A DNA stretch of 14,304 nucleotides from Candidatus Aenigmatarchaeota archaeon (GTDB lineage Archaea > Aenigmatarchaeota > Aenigmatarchaeia > QMZS01): contig QMZV01000013.1 in the NCBI GenBank assembly GCA_003663355.1, positions 1-14,304 of the forward strand, in the 5' to 3' direction. Made by a program: the position numbers and the translations under genes. The notes under the pieces are model-generated. The model was given only the letters and a program-made list of their open reading frames with translations. It was not told the DNA's origin and made no database searches. Each line of letters starts with the position of its first letter. Within the stretch, counting starts at the first letter, position 1. Shown piece after piece: positions 5,569-11,989 of the stretch.

Positions 5569-6843
5569 TTAATATAAAAATTGAGTTGGCTGCAATCTTT
5601 TATTAAATTCTCCTGCCAGATTTTTCAGCATTAATTCTCTTACTTCTTTTTCATTTTGAGTATGGCCAAGAACCCACATCAATTTTGTATAAGCCGTTTC
5701 TGTGAGCAAATCTTCCAAATAAATCACTCCCAATTTAGATATCTCTCTTGCAGAAGAATAAACATAAGGATTTACTCTTCCATAAATTGTTTGAGTTGTC
5801 ATAACCACAATAATTCCAGATTCAATTGCTCTCTTAATCTTTGGAAATAGATCTTCGGCTGTATGACCCAAACCAGTCCCTTCTATAACAATCCCTTTAT
5901 ATCCTTTATCCACATAAAAATCAAAAATCTCTGAATCAAGCCCAGGATAAAACTTGATTATTGCAACTTTCTCTTCAATTTTGTCATCAAGATAACAATC
6001 TTCTTTTACTTCTTCCTTTTTTCTGTATTTGTTCAAAAATTCCACTTTGCCATCTGGCCAGACTTTTCCTATTGGAAAACAATTTATTGGTCTGAAAGAA
6101 TTTCTCTGCGAGGAGTGCATCTTCCTTACTTTATTCCCCCTGTTAATCAAACAATAATCATCACTTATTGTTCCATGTCCAACAACAACAACTTCCGCAA
6201 TATTTTTTGTTGCCGTTATTGTTGAGCAAATTAAATTCATTGATGCATCACTGCTTCCTCTGTCAGAACTTTTCTGCGCAAAGGTTAGGACAACAGGTTT
6301 GTTCAAATTTCTCAACATAAAAGAAAGCATTGAACTGGTATAACTCAAAGTATCTGTTCCATGAGTAAGAACAATTCCTTCACTTTCTTTTAATTCTCTA
6401 AAAACTTCTCTGCCAATTTTTTTCCAGTGTTTTGGAGTTAAATTCTCGCTCATCTCCTCCAAAATTTTTCTTGATTTTATATTTGCAAAATTAACCAATT
6501 CGGGGACAGAAGCAATTAGTTGAGAAGCAGAATAAGATGCGGAGATTGCACCTGTTCTATAATCAATAGAAGAAGCTATTGTTCCTCCAGCAGCAAGGAC
6601 AGAAACTAATGGCTTGCTTTTACTGAACTTTAATTCAAATTTCACCGGCCTGTGTTTCTTTACTTTCTCTTCCCAAAGTTTTTTAATCTTTGTTCCTTCA
6701 TCAATCTTAATTCCAACATTATATCCGGAATTTAATTTCAATGTTACCATATTTTCAAAAACTTGCACAACCTTTCCTTCCCACTTTTCTTTATCCTTCA
6801 AAATAACAATAAAATCACCAGTTTTTATTGAGTTTTTATCCAT
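5569..6843 (-). CDS. gatD: Glutamyl-tRNA(Gln) amidotransferase subunit D
   Basis: The asparaginase-like subunit of the archaeal GatDE complex: it releases ammonia from Gln or Asn, and GatE uses it to convert Glu-tRNA(Gln) to Gln-tRNA(Gln). The 424-residue product has an N-terminal small barrel (about 1-65) and then the asparaginase fold with LAAGGTIAS (catalytic T88), LTHGTDTLSYT (T163, D164) and the family-specific KVRKMHSSQRNSFRPI (K241), plus IYGRVNPYVYSSAREIS near the C terminus. The family-specific motif separates it from plain L-asparaginase. The start is the ATG at 6843; a TTG at 6852 is also in frame but nearer the TATA box. gatE is not in the window, so the two subunits are encoded apart here. 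Confidence 0.96.
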   Translation of the reverse strand: MDKNSIKTGDFIVILKDKEKWEGKVVQVFENMVTLKLNSGYNVGIKIDEGTKIKKLWEEKVKKHRPVKFELKFSKSKPLVSVLAAGGTIASSIDYRTGAISASYSASQLIASVPELVNFANIKSRKILEEMSENLTPKHWKKIGREVFRELKESEGIVLTHGTDTLSYTSSMLSFMLRNLNKPVVLTFAQKSSDRGSSDASMNLICSTITATKNIAEVVVVGHGTISDDYCLINRGNKVRKMHSSQRNSFRPINCFPIGKVWPDGKVEFLNKYRKKEEVKEDCYLDDKIEEKVAIIKFYPGLDSEIFDFYVDKGYKGIVIEGTGLGHTAEDLFPKIKRAIESGIIVVMTTQTIYGRVNPYVYSSAREISKLGVIYLEDLLTETAYTKLMWVLGHTQNEKEVRELMLKNLAGEFNKRLQPTQFLY

Positions 6844-6875
6844 AATTATCAAACAGTTTAAAGCTATTAAACAAC

Positions 6876-6887
6876 TTATATATATAA
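6876..6887. promoter_or_regulatory. Shared palindromic TATA box between gatD and the pilin-like gene
   Basis: The sequence TTATATATATAA is its own reverse complement and is centred 38 nt from the gatD ATG (6843) and 23 nt from the plus-strand ATG (6905). It is the best TATA box for both divergent genes. With a start about 25 nt away on each side, gatD would have a leader of roughly 12 nt and the pilin-like gene would be nearly leaderless. Identified by eye. Confidence 0.5.
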
Positions 6888-6904
6888 TTTAAATAAATCA
6901 AATT

Positions 6905-7360
6905 ATGAGAATGAAAGGTATTAGCTTGCCTGTGAATTCAGTAATCATAATTGCCTTGGCAGTAATGGTTTTATTGATGCTTGCAGCATTTTTTGGTATC
7001 GGTAGTAGCCCTATAACCTCTAGTAACGTAGAAAATGCATGGAACAAAGGTTGTGCTACTCTAAAAGATGCTTATGATTGTAATCCAGACAAAGTATCTA
7101 CAATAAATACAGGAATCGATATAGATGGTGATAAAGTACCAGATAGCTTATTAAAAGTATGTAGAGAAAAGTTTAATGACCCTGATGTAACAGTATATTG
7201 GTGTAGAAATAAATGTTGTAATGTAATTATAAGAGAAGGAGTAACTTGTGGTGAAGATGAAGATTGTAAGACAACTTATACTTCAAATTGGATATGTAGT
7301 AGCGGACATTGCTGTCCTCCAAGTAAGACATGGAATGATACAAAAGGTGTATGTGATTAA
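6905..7360 (+). CDS. Type IV pilin-like, cysteine-rich exported protein
   Basis: The N terminus MRMKGISLPVNSVIIIALAV is a class III signal peptide: a short basic segment, likely prepilin-peptidase cleavage after G5, then a long hydrophobic helix (about 8-31) that stays as the pilin core or membrane anchor. The remaining 120 residues hold 12 cysteines (50, 59, 86, 100, 104, 105, 115, 121, 131, 136, 137, 150), an even number that could form six disulfides. Residues 72-80 read DIDGDKVPD, like a calcium-binding DxDxDGxxD loop. The C-terminal C-x5-C-x9-C-x4-CC block looks like a small knotted domain. I recognise no named family. An alternative start is the ATG at 6911, which keeps the KG cleavage site. 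The likely location is the cell surface. Confidence 0.8.
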   Translation: MRMKGISLPVNSVIIIALAVMVLLMLAAFFGIGSSPITSSNVENAWNKGCATLKDAYDCNPDKVSTINTGIDIDGDKVPDSLLKVCREKFNDPDVTVYWCRNKCCNVIIREGVTCGEDEDCKTTYTSNWICSSGHCCPPSKTWNDTKGVCD

Positions 7361-7361
7361 T

Positions 7362-7385
7362 TTTATTTTTTAGAATTTTGTTTCT
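7362..7385 (+). terminator. T-rich termination tract after the pilin-like gene
   Basis: Runs of four, six, four and three T occur within 25 bases of the stop codon. The tract lies between two convergent genes; on the opposite strand 7408-7438 also has T runs after the lysine-rich gene. This fits intrinsic oligo-T termination in archaea. Confidence 0.4.
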
Positions 7386-7438
7386 TAATTATCTAAATTA
7401 CTCTCTCTCAATACAAAAAAATAATAAAAAACTAAAAA

Positions 7439-7699
7439 TTATCTTCTTCTTTTAACTTTTCTCTTTGTTGTTTTTTTCTTAACAACTTTCTTTGTTGTTT
7501 TTTTCTTGCTAACTTTTTTCTTTGTTGGTTTAACTTTTGCTTTCAAACCTGCGTAAAGTTTTCTTATTTCATCAAAGGAAAGTTGTTCAGCAAGTTTTTC
7601 TTTATTCCAACTTTTTGCAACTTTTTTCCTTTTCTTTCTCACTGCTGATTCTAATTTTACTTTTGGTATTGCCTTTAACATTTCTGTTTTGCTTACCAT
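7439..7699 (-). CDS. Lysine-rich probable nucleic-acid-binding protein
   Basis: The 86-residue product is extremely basic. Residues 1-55 could fold as two or three helices (KEKLAEQLSFDEIRKLYAGLK). Residues 56-86 form a disordered tail built on a nine-residue unit KKV[S/V]KKKTT repeated twice and then a degenerate KRKVKRRR end. This resembles histone H1-like tails and other DNA- or RNA-compacting proteins, but I recognise no defined family. The frame is supported by a good TATA box TTTATATATATA at about 7719-7730 on the minus strand, 20-31 nt before the ATG, and by a T-rich region after the stop. Binding to chromatin or ribosomal RNA is inference from charge alone. Confidence 0.75.
   Translation of the reverse strand: MVSKTEMLKAIPKVKLESAVRKKRKKVAKSWNKEKLAEQLSFDEIRKLYAGLKAKVKPTKKKVSKKKTTKKVVKKKTTKRKVKRRR
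7462..7530 (-). repeat. Short tandem repeat coding for the lysine-rich tail
   Basis: A 27-base unit starting TCTTTGTTGTTT on the plus strand occurs at about 7462-7488 and 7489-7515, with a partial third copy from 7519. It encodes the nine-residue lysine-rich repeat. The first two copies are nearly identical at DNA level, suggesting recent expansion by slippage. Confidence 0.6.
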
Positions 7700-7797
7700 A
7701 ATTTATTAACTTAATGTATATATATAAAGATTAATATAAAGATTTTAAATATATTAGAAAAAAAAGTTTAATTTTTATATTTAAATAATTATTAATT

Positions 7798-8427
7798 ATG
7801 GCTATTCAAGAAATCCTTTGCACTTTGTTCAAATTAGGAGCAAGTTGTTATTCAATGCCAATTGATAAATTATTAATTGAGTATTTGCTTGTTCCTTCTG
7901 TGATTTTGATTCTGTTTCTGTACTTTGCCGTTGGTTTTGTTCTTAGAGGCTTTAACTCAAAACTTAAAGGACTGCTCTCAATAGTTATGTATATTGTTGT
8001 TGTTTATTCAGGATTATACTCTGTGTTCGCACCATTCGCTTATAGTTATCTGTTCCTGATGATAATCCTTTTGATGGCGGGATTTTTTGTTGAGAGACTT
8101 GTTTCAAGAGAATGGGCTTCTGCTGGTTTTAAAGGAGCTGGGAAATTGTACAAAAAATTAAAAGAAAAAATACCTTCAGAGAAAGATTTGAGAAAGTTAA
8201 TAGCACTTTATAATACAATAGAAAATGAAATTGTAGAATTAACTAAAAAAGCGTCTTCAGCCAGTGATGATGAAAAAAAGAGATATGAACGTTTATTAAT
8301 AGAAGCTGAAGAAAGAGAAAAAGAGGTAAGATGGAATATAATAAATGCAGCCACAGATCTTAAAGAAAAAAAAGGTTTAAGTAAGGATTTAGAAGACGAA
8401 ATAAAAAAGATAGGAATAAAAATTTGA
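7798..8427 (+). CDS. Membrane protein with cytoplasmic coiled coil
   Basis: Not a family I recognise. The 209-residue product has three predicted membrane segments, about residues 26-50, 58-79 and 82-100, and then a long charged region (about 105-209) rich in Glu and Lys with heptad-like spacing, e.g. LRKLIALYNTIENEIVELTK and RYERLLIEAEEREKEVRWN, so probably an antiparallel coiled coil in the cytoplasm. Two cysteines near the N terminus (C8, C17) precede the first helix. A TATA-like TTTTTATATTTAAATA at about 7771-7786 lies upstream of the ATG. It is convergent with the 378-aa orphan gene. A membrane scaffold or tether role is only a guess. Confidence 0.75.
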   Translation: MAIQEILCTLFKLGASCYSMPIDKLLIEYLLVPSVILILFLYFAVGFVLRGFNSKLKGLLSIVMYIVVVYSGLYSVFAPFAYSYLFLMIILLMAGFFVERLVSREWASAGFKGAGKLYKKLKEKIPSEKDLRKLIALYNTIENEIVELTKKASSASDDEKKRYERLLIEAEEREKEVRWNIINAATDLKEKKGLSKDLEDEIKKIGIKI

Positions 8428-8484
8428 AATTTTGATAAAGTTATCTTTTTTCTAAAATTATAAAAAATTAAAAAACAAAATTAT

Positions 8485-9621
8485 TTATTTAAAAGGTTCT
8501 GCAAGTTCTTCTATTGCTTTATTTATATTGTATCCTTTTTCCATTTTCTTTACAACTTCTGAAAAATCTGCTATGTACTCAGGCACAAGTTCCCTTTTTC
8601 CATCAATGTATTTACCAATAGCTATTATATCTTTTTCTTTGATTCCATCCTTTTCTTTTACCGTTATACGTCCAGATTGAAAATCATAACTCTTTCCATT
8701 GAGATTTATTTTTTCTGGTATGTCTACTTGATAATCTTCTTTACTTCCTGTAGGATAATTTTTTTCTCCGTTGTCATCACTTACATATTCTCCTGAAGTT
8801 ACTGCAAAATCCTTTTCAAGCTTAGGTTCATATAAGTGTAGTATTTCTCCTGTTTTTTTATCTCTTTTGGATTTTACAGTAAATAATTCATAGCTAAGCT
8901 CGTCTCCAAATTCATCACTATCTGGTTTTTCTTTAGGCCACAAGTTTTTTGCTGTGAACTTTCCTTTACCTGCATCTTTAGCTATAGAGTCTACCAGTTG
9001 GTATAAATCATCTCTGTACCTCTTATCTTCTTTACCTGTTTTTTTACATTGTTTATATATCTGTGAGAATGTTTTAGTTGTATTTTCTGGAGTAGCTGGT
9101 AGTTCTTCTATCTCTTCTTCCTCTTTTTTAGGACCTTCTTCTTTTCCTATTCCACTTAATTTTTCTAAATAGTCCAAAAAGTTTTTAGAACGAATTTTTT
9201 CAAAACTATTTACTATGCTATTGTAGGCTTCATCACTTACAAATCCTGTTGTATTCGCAACTGAAGCAGCTGCTATTCCATAGTTACAACCTATTGCAAG
9301 CAAGTTATCCAGTGCATACATTTCTATCAAAGGATTATTTATTCCTTCGGCTACTTTTCTAGCTCTTTCAACTTCCACCAAAGCAGATCCTATGTTATTT
9401 ACTTTGTTAAGAACATATCTTCCATCTTCTTTACTGGTAAGACCTAAATCTCTTGCTAATCCCGCTTCTATATTTCTTGTAGCGTACATCACTTTCACTC
9501 CATCAAAGTCTTTTGCTTTTGCTATATCCACTATCGCATCTCTAAAGACTTTTTCTTCTATTGCTATCTCTTCTTTTTTTTGTTTTCTGTCATTCCATCT
9601 TTTTTTTATTCCATCCAACAT
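8485..9621 (-). CDS. Orphan protein A of the 38-bp element pair (378 aa)
   Basis: Unrecognised. No signal peptide or membrane helix is visible, so probably cytoplasmic. Residues 1-155 look helical and begin very basic (MLDGIKKRWNDRKQKKEE). Residues 157-182 are a charged, Pro/Thr-containing linker (KKEEEEIEELPATPENTT). Residues 183-260 are mixed, and the rest looks beta-rich with many Lys/Asp turns before a final helix. I chose the ATG at 9621 over an in-frame GTG at 9630, because GTGGTGAAA directly before the ATG is shared base for base with the next gene upstream and looks like a ribosome binding site. That gene (9750-10244) and this one carry near-identical 38-bp upstream elements, implying joint control. 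Confidence 0.8.
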   Translation of the reverse strand: MLDGIKKRWNDRKQKKEEIAIEEKVFRDAIVDIAKAKDFDGVKVMYATRNIEAGLARDLGLTSKEDGRYVLNKVNNIGSALVEVERARKVAEGINNPLIEMYALDNLLAIGCNYGIAAASVANTTGFVSDEAYNSIVNSFEKIRSKNFLDYLEKLSGIGKEEGPKKEEEEIEELPATPENTTKTFSQIYKQCKKTGKEDKRYRDDLYQLVDSIAKDAGKGKFTAKNLWPKEKPDSDEFGDELSYELFTVKSKRDKKTGEILHLYEPKLEKDFAVTSGEYVSDDNGEKNYPTGSKEDYQVDIPEKINLNGKSYDFQSGRITVKEKDGIKEKDIIAIGKYIDGKRELVPEYIADFSEVVKKMEKGYNINKAIEELAEPFK

Positions 9622-9660
9622 TTTCACCACTAATATATAATGTATTTAAAGTATTTATAG

Positions 9661-9698
9661 TTTTCGGTGACAGAATATATATTTTCTACTATATAATA
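9661..9698 (-). repeat. 38-bp upstream element, copy 1
   Basis: Matches 10284-10321 at 37 of 38 positions (C at 9671, T in copy 2). On the minus strand it lies exactly 39 bases before the ATG of the 378-aa gene, the same spacing as copy 2 to its gene. It contains the near-palindrome AGAAAATATATATTCT, followed by GTCACCGAAAA toward the gene. Either the A/T core is the TATA box of a message with a ~30-nt leader and SD, or the element is an activator/operator site upstream of TTTAAA at -29. Confidence 0.85.
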
Positions 9699-9749
9699 GT
9701 TATCAATTAATTTTTAGATAATTTACAAGCCAAATGTATTTTGTATTAG

Positions 9750-10244
9750 TTACCCTATATAATTGAAAGGTTTTTGTAGGGTATATTTTCTTAATTTCTT
9801 TTGTTCTCCAAGAGGTAGAGACTCTAAAATTTTATCTAAATTATCCTTATAACCTTTTAATTCCTCTTTATAGTGATTATATATTCCTATTCTTTTAGCC
9901 TCAGCTTCTATTTTGTCTCCAATCCAATAACTATTTATTAAAGAAGTTTCTCCAATTCCTGAATATTCTGGTTTTTTTGGTTTTTCTGGAATTAGAGGTC
10001 TTTCAGGGAATTTCGGTTGCCAGTCCACTTTTATATTATATCCATACCAAGCATTAGATTTTTCATATGCGTTTTGCATATCTGACCATTTAGTTCTCTC
10101 AGTTTTGATGTCCCATATCTCAGCTCCTTCACAAAAACTCATTACAGGATCAAAAAATAATGCCATAAAATTGCTAAATAAATCACTTCCACCCATTGGG
10201 ACTCCTTCAAGTATTCTTTGCCCAATTGGTTTCTCTTCAACCAT
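9750..10244 (-). CDS. Orphan protein B of the 38-bp element pair (164 aa)
   Basis: Unrecognised. The 164-residue product has a modestly hydrophobic stretch (about 14-38, GVPMGGSDLFSNFMALFF) too polar to be a sure membrane helix, a Trp/Tyr-rich segment (about 44-75), and a proline-rich link at about 77-93 (PKFPERPLIPEKPKKPEY) that suggests an extended spacer before a helical C terminus. The ATG at 10244 is chosen over a GTG at 10253 because GTGGTGAAAATG is shared with the downstream orphan gene. The two orphans are in the same direction, 128 bases apart, and each has its own copy of the 38-bp element, so they are separate but probably co-regulated units. No sequence similarity between the two proteins is evident. 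Confidence 0.75.
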   Translation of the reverse strand: MVEEKPIGQRILEGVPMGGSDLFSNFMALFFDPVMSFCEGAEIWDIKTERTKWSDMQNAYEKSNAWYGYNIKVDWQPKFPERPLIPEKPKKPEYSGIGETSLINSYWIGDKIEAEAKRIGIYNHYKEELKGYKDNLDKILESLPLGEQKKLRKYTLQKPFNYIG

Positions 10245-10283
10245 TTTCACCACAATATAATAATAATTTTAAACTATAAATAA

Positions 10284-10321
10284 TTTTCGGTGATAGAATA
10301 TATATTTTCTACTATATAATA
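10284..10321 (-). repeat. 38-bp upstream element, copy 2
   Basis: Near-identical to 9661-9698 and likewise ending exactly 39 bases before a start codon (10244). The 39-base spacers share TTTAAA at the same position (-29 to -24) and GTGGTGAAA at the 3' end but differ elsewhere, so the match reflects conserved function or a shared cassette rather than one long recent duplication. With T at the variable position, the inner palindrome extends to TAGAA...TTCTA. Confidence 0.85.
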
Positions 10322-10359
10322 ATTAGAATAAGAAACAGTTAAAAAGTAATAATACAATT

Positions 10360-10467
10360 ATGCAAAAAAAACTGAAAATTTTGAGGGAAACAGCAGAATT
10401 TCTAAAAGTCAGACCAGATCAATTGCTAAACACATTGAGGAGATTTAAGAGAGAATTAGAAAATTAA
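10360..10467 (+). CDS. Possible 35-residue small protein
   Basis: An ATG at 10360 opens a 35-codon frame: MQKKLKILRETAEFLKVRPD, then QLLNTLRRFKRELEN and TAA. The product would be a basic amphipathic helix pair. Its stop codon interlocks with that of the convergent pus10 gene in the four bases TTAA at 10464-10467. It has no clear ribosome binding site; CTATATAATAATTAG (from about 10312) is an upstream TATA candidate, but it lies about 40 nt away. I recognise no family. It fills what would otherwise be an empty gap and reads like a protein, but a chance ORF is possible at this length. Confidence 0.42.
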   Translation: MQKKLKILRETAEFLKVRPDQLLNTLRRFKRELEN

Positions 10468-11588
10468 GAGTACATCTCATGACTTTTCATTTTTCTGTAA
10501 TTTTTTAAAATAATTTCTTTAATCTTGAAATCTTTGCCAATTAATTTTTTTATTTTTCCTTTCAAAAAAGAATTGATTGAAAAACCAACAGTGCTCTCAA
10601 CATCAATTATTAACTTTCTTCCGCTTACTTTCACCTTCAATCTCCTAATATAAGGTTTTCTGGTTTTTTTCTTTAAAAACTGCAAAACTCTTTTATTCCT
10701 TAAACTTATTAATTTTTTTCTGATTTCTTTAAATTCTTCTTTTCCAAATTTTTTATTAAACTCAAGAGTTGCTAAATAAGAAGCTGTTATTTTTTCATTT
10801 TTCATTTCATCAAGAGAATCTTTATTTGAATAACTCAGATTTGAAACAGAAATTGACTTGGACTTATTTATCTCTTGTTTTATTTTTTTCAATCCAAGTT
10901 TTCTTTTCTTTGGATTTTTAAGCATTATAATGAAAGGCCGATAACAACTTGTTATTACATTTTGCTCAAGCCTTCCTATAGAATAAAAGATTGATTCGCT
11001 TGCTGAACTTTTTTTAACCAAGGTATTTTCAATGAGTTTTTGTACCTTTCCTTTTTTTGTCTTCTTTTTATAACTCCCTTTAATATAAAGCGGAGAGATT
11101 TGCAAATCAATCTCATTTTTTTCAGGATCAACGACAATCATTATATCTGGATTTTCAAACTTTATTTTTTTCTTTGTTTCTTTTCTCAATCTGTAACCAA
11201 TTTCTCTATTGAAACTTGATTTCATGGCTTCGCAGAAATCAACACCATTTTCATCCCAGAATTCTTCTTCTCTAGAAATCAACTCTTTAGGAATTTTTGA
11301 ACCAATTAAAAAACTATTATATTCGTAATCTTTTAATCTCTTCTTTATTTCATTTAAATAAAAATCTATTTTATTAAACATGTTTTTGCAGAGATAACAC
11401 TCTCCCTCTTTCTTTATTTTTACTTCTTCTTTGTTATGCAAATAACTGAACAGAACAAAAGTTCTTAAGATTCTTCCCTTCTCTCTGTTTCTAATTTTCG
11501 GAATTATGTTGTGAAATTGTCTCCCTAAACATTCATCGCAAATATAATACTTCTCTAGAATTTCTTTTACTCTTTCTGCCAAGTCCAT
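10464..11588 (-). CDS. pus10: Pus10-family tRNA pseudouridine synthase, catalytic motif degenerate
   Basis: Archaeal Pus10 makes pseudouridine at tRNA T-loop positions 54 and 55. The 374-residue product has the zinc-binding N terminus with YYICDECLGRQF (C17, C20) and ECYLC (C64, C67), a THUMP-like region, ISPLYIKGSYKKKTKKGKVQ (about 164-183), and the C-terminal synthase region with RPFIIMLKNPKKR. The active-site stretch, normally GRED-x-DVRMLG-x-GRPF, reads GRLEQNVITSCYRPF: the catalytic Asp is replaced (N210, or Q209 depending on alignment) and one residue is missing. The late GLYIKE...GDxGRT-like motif is also not recognisable. The protein may be inactive as a synthase, or may have changed role while keeping tRNA binding. 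A detached copy of its first 27 codons lies at 12039-12121. Confidence 0.88.
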   Translation of the reverse strand: MDLAERVKEILEKYYICDECLGRQFHNIIPKIRNREKGRILRTFVLFSYLHNKEEVKIKKEGECYLCKNMFNKIDFYLNEIKKRLKDYEYNSFLIGSKIPKELISREEEFWDENGVDFCEAMKSSFNREIGYRLRKETKKKIKFENPDIMIVVDPEKNEIDLQISPLYIKGSYKKKTKKGKVQKLIENTLVKKSSASESIFYSIGRLEQNVITSCYRPFIIMLKNPKKRKLGLKKIKQEINKSKSISVSNLSYSNKDSLDEMKNEKITASYLATLEFNKKFGKEEFKEIRKKLISLRNKRVLQFLKKKTRKPYIRRLKVKVSGRKLIIDVESTVGFSINSFLKGKIKKLIGKDFKIKEIILKNYRKMKSHEMYS

Positions 11589-11657
11589 AAGAACAACTTA
11601 TTTTTTAGAAAAAAAGAAACCTAAAACTAAAACAAATTTTTTTCTACATTCTTCTGT

Positions 11658-11936
11658 CTAAATTGTGATTCTTCTTTTTAGCTCCTCCTCGGTCAAAACA
11701 CTTTCCCGCTGTAATTCTTCTGCTCGCGCTGCAACTTCAGGGTCTTCCCTAACCTCTTTCGCAATTCTCTCCAAAAATGCTATTATATCTTCTCTTTCTC
11801 CTCTGGTAGATACAGGTTTTCTCTCATAATCTCCTCTTGCACTTTGATAACTTTTTTGGTTTGAATTTTTATAAGTCACAAAACCAAATCCATGACAACC
11901 ATCTATCTCAATTTTTTCTTTATATTTTGGTCCCAT
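11658..11936 (-). CDS. Orphan 92-residue protein
   Basis: Unrecognised. The N-terminal half has IDGCHGFGFVTYKNSNQKSY, likely a short beta hairpin with Gly and aromatic residues; the C-terminal half is a charged helix (EDIIAFLERIAKEV and VAARAEELQRESVLTEEELKRR). Codon use is richer in G+C than the neighbours, with GCG, CGC and CGG codons rare elsewhere in the window, which hints at transfer or a different selective history. A TATA-like CTTTAAATA lies at about 11953-11961 on the minus strand, 17-25 nt before the ATG at 11936. The gene sits between the full pus10 gene and the detached pus10 5' fragment, so it may have arrived with the rearrangement. Confidence 0.7.
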   Translation of the reverse strand: MGPKYKEKIEIDGCHGFGFVTYKNSNQKSYQSARGDYERKPVSTRGEREDIIAFLERIAKEVREDPEVAARAEELQRESVLTEEELKRRITI

Positions 11937-11989
11937 AATTGATAAATATAATTATTTAAAGCTATTAGTTCTTACAAAGGTGTTGTTGT

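Noticed and set aside
6844..6852. TTG start at 6852 for gatD
   Set aside because: An ATG three codons later gives the family-typical N terminus; the TTG remains possible but is the weaker choice.
7462..7530. CRISPR-like array
   Set aside because: The repeat has no spacers and simply encodes the periodic lysine-rich tail in frame.
9622..9630. GTG start at 9630 (and the like at 10253) for the orphan genes
   Set aside because: GTGGTGAAAATG is conserved between both genes and reads better as a ribosome-binding segment followed by ATG.
8954..9640. Plus-strand ORFs at 8954-9172 and 9392-9640
   Set aside because: Antisense to the long 378-aa frame, low-complexity Ser/Phe/Leu composition, no promoter or ribosome binding site.
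9661..10321. The paired 38-bp repeats as ends of an insertion sequence
   Set aside because: They are direct, not inverted, no transposase lies between them, and both keep the same position relative to a start codon, which favours a promoter role.
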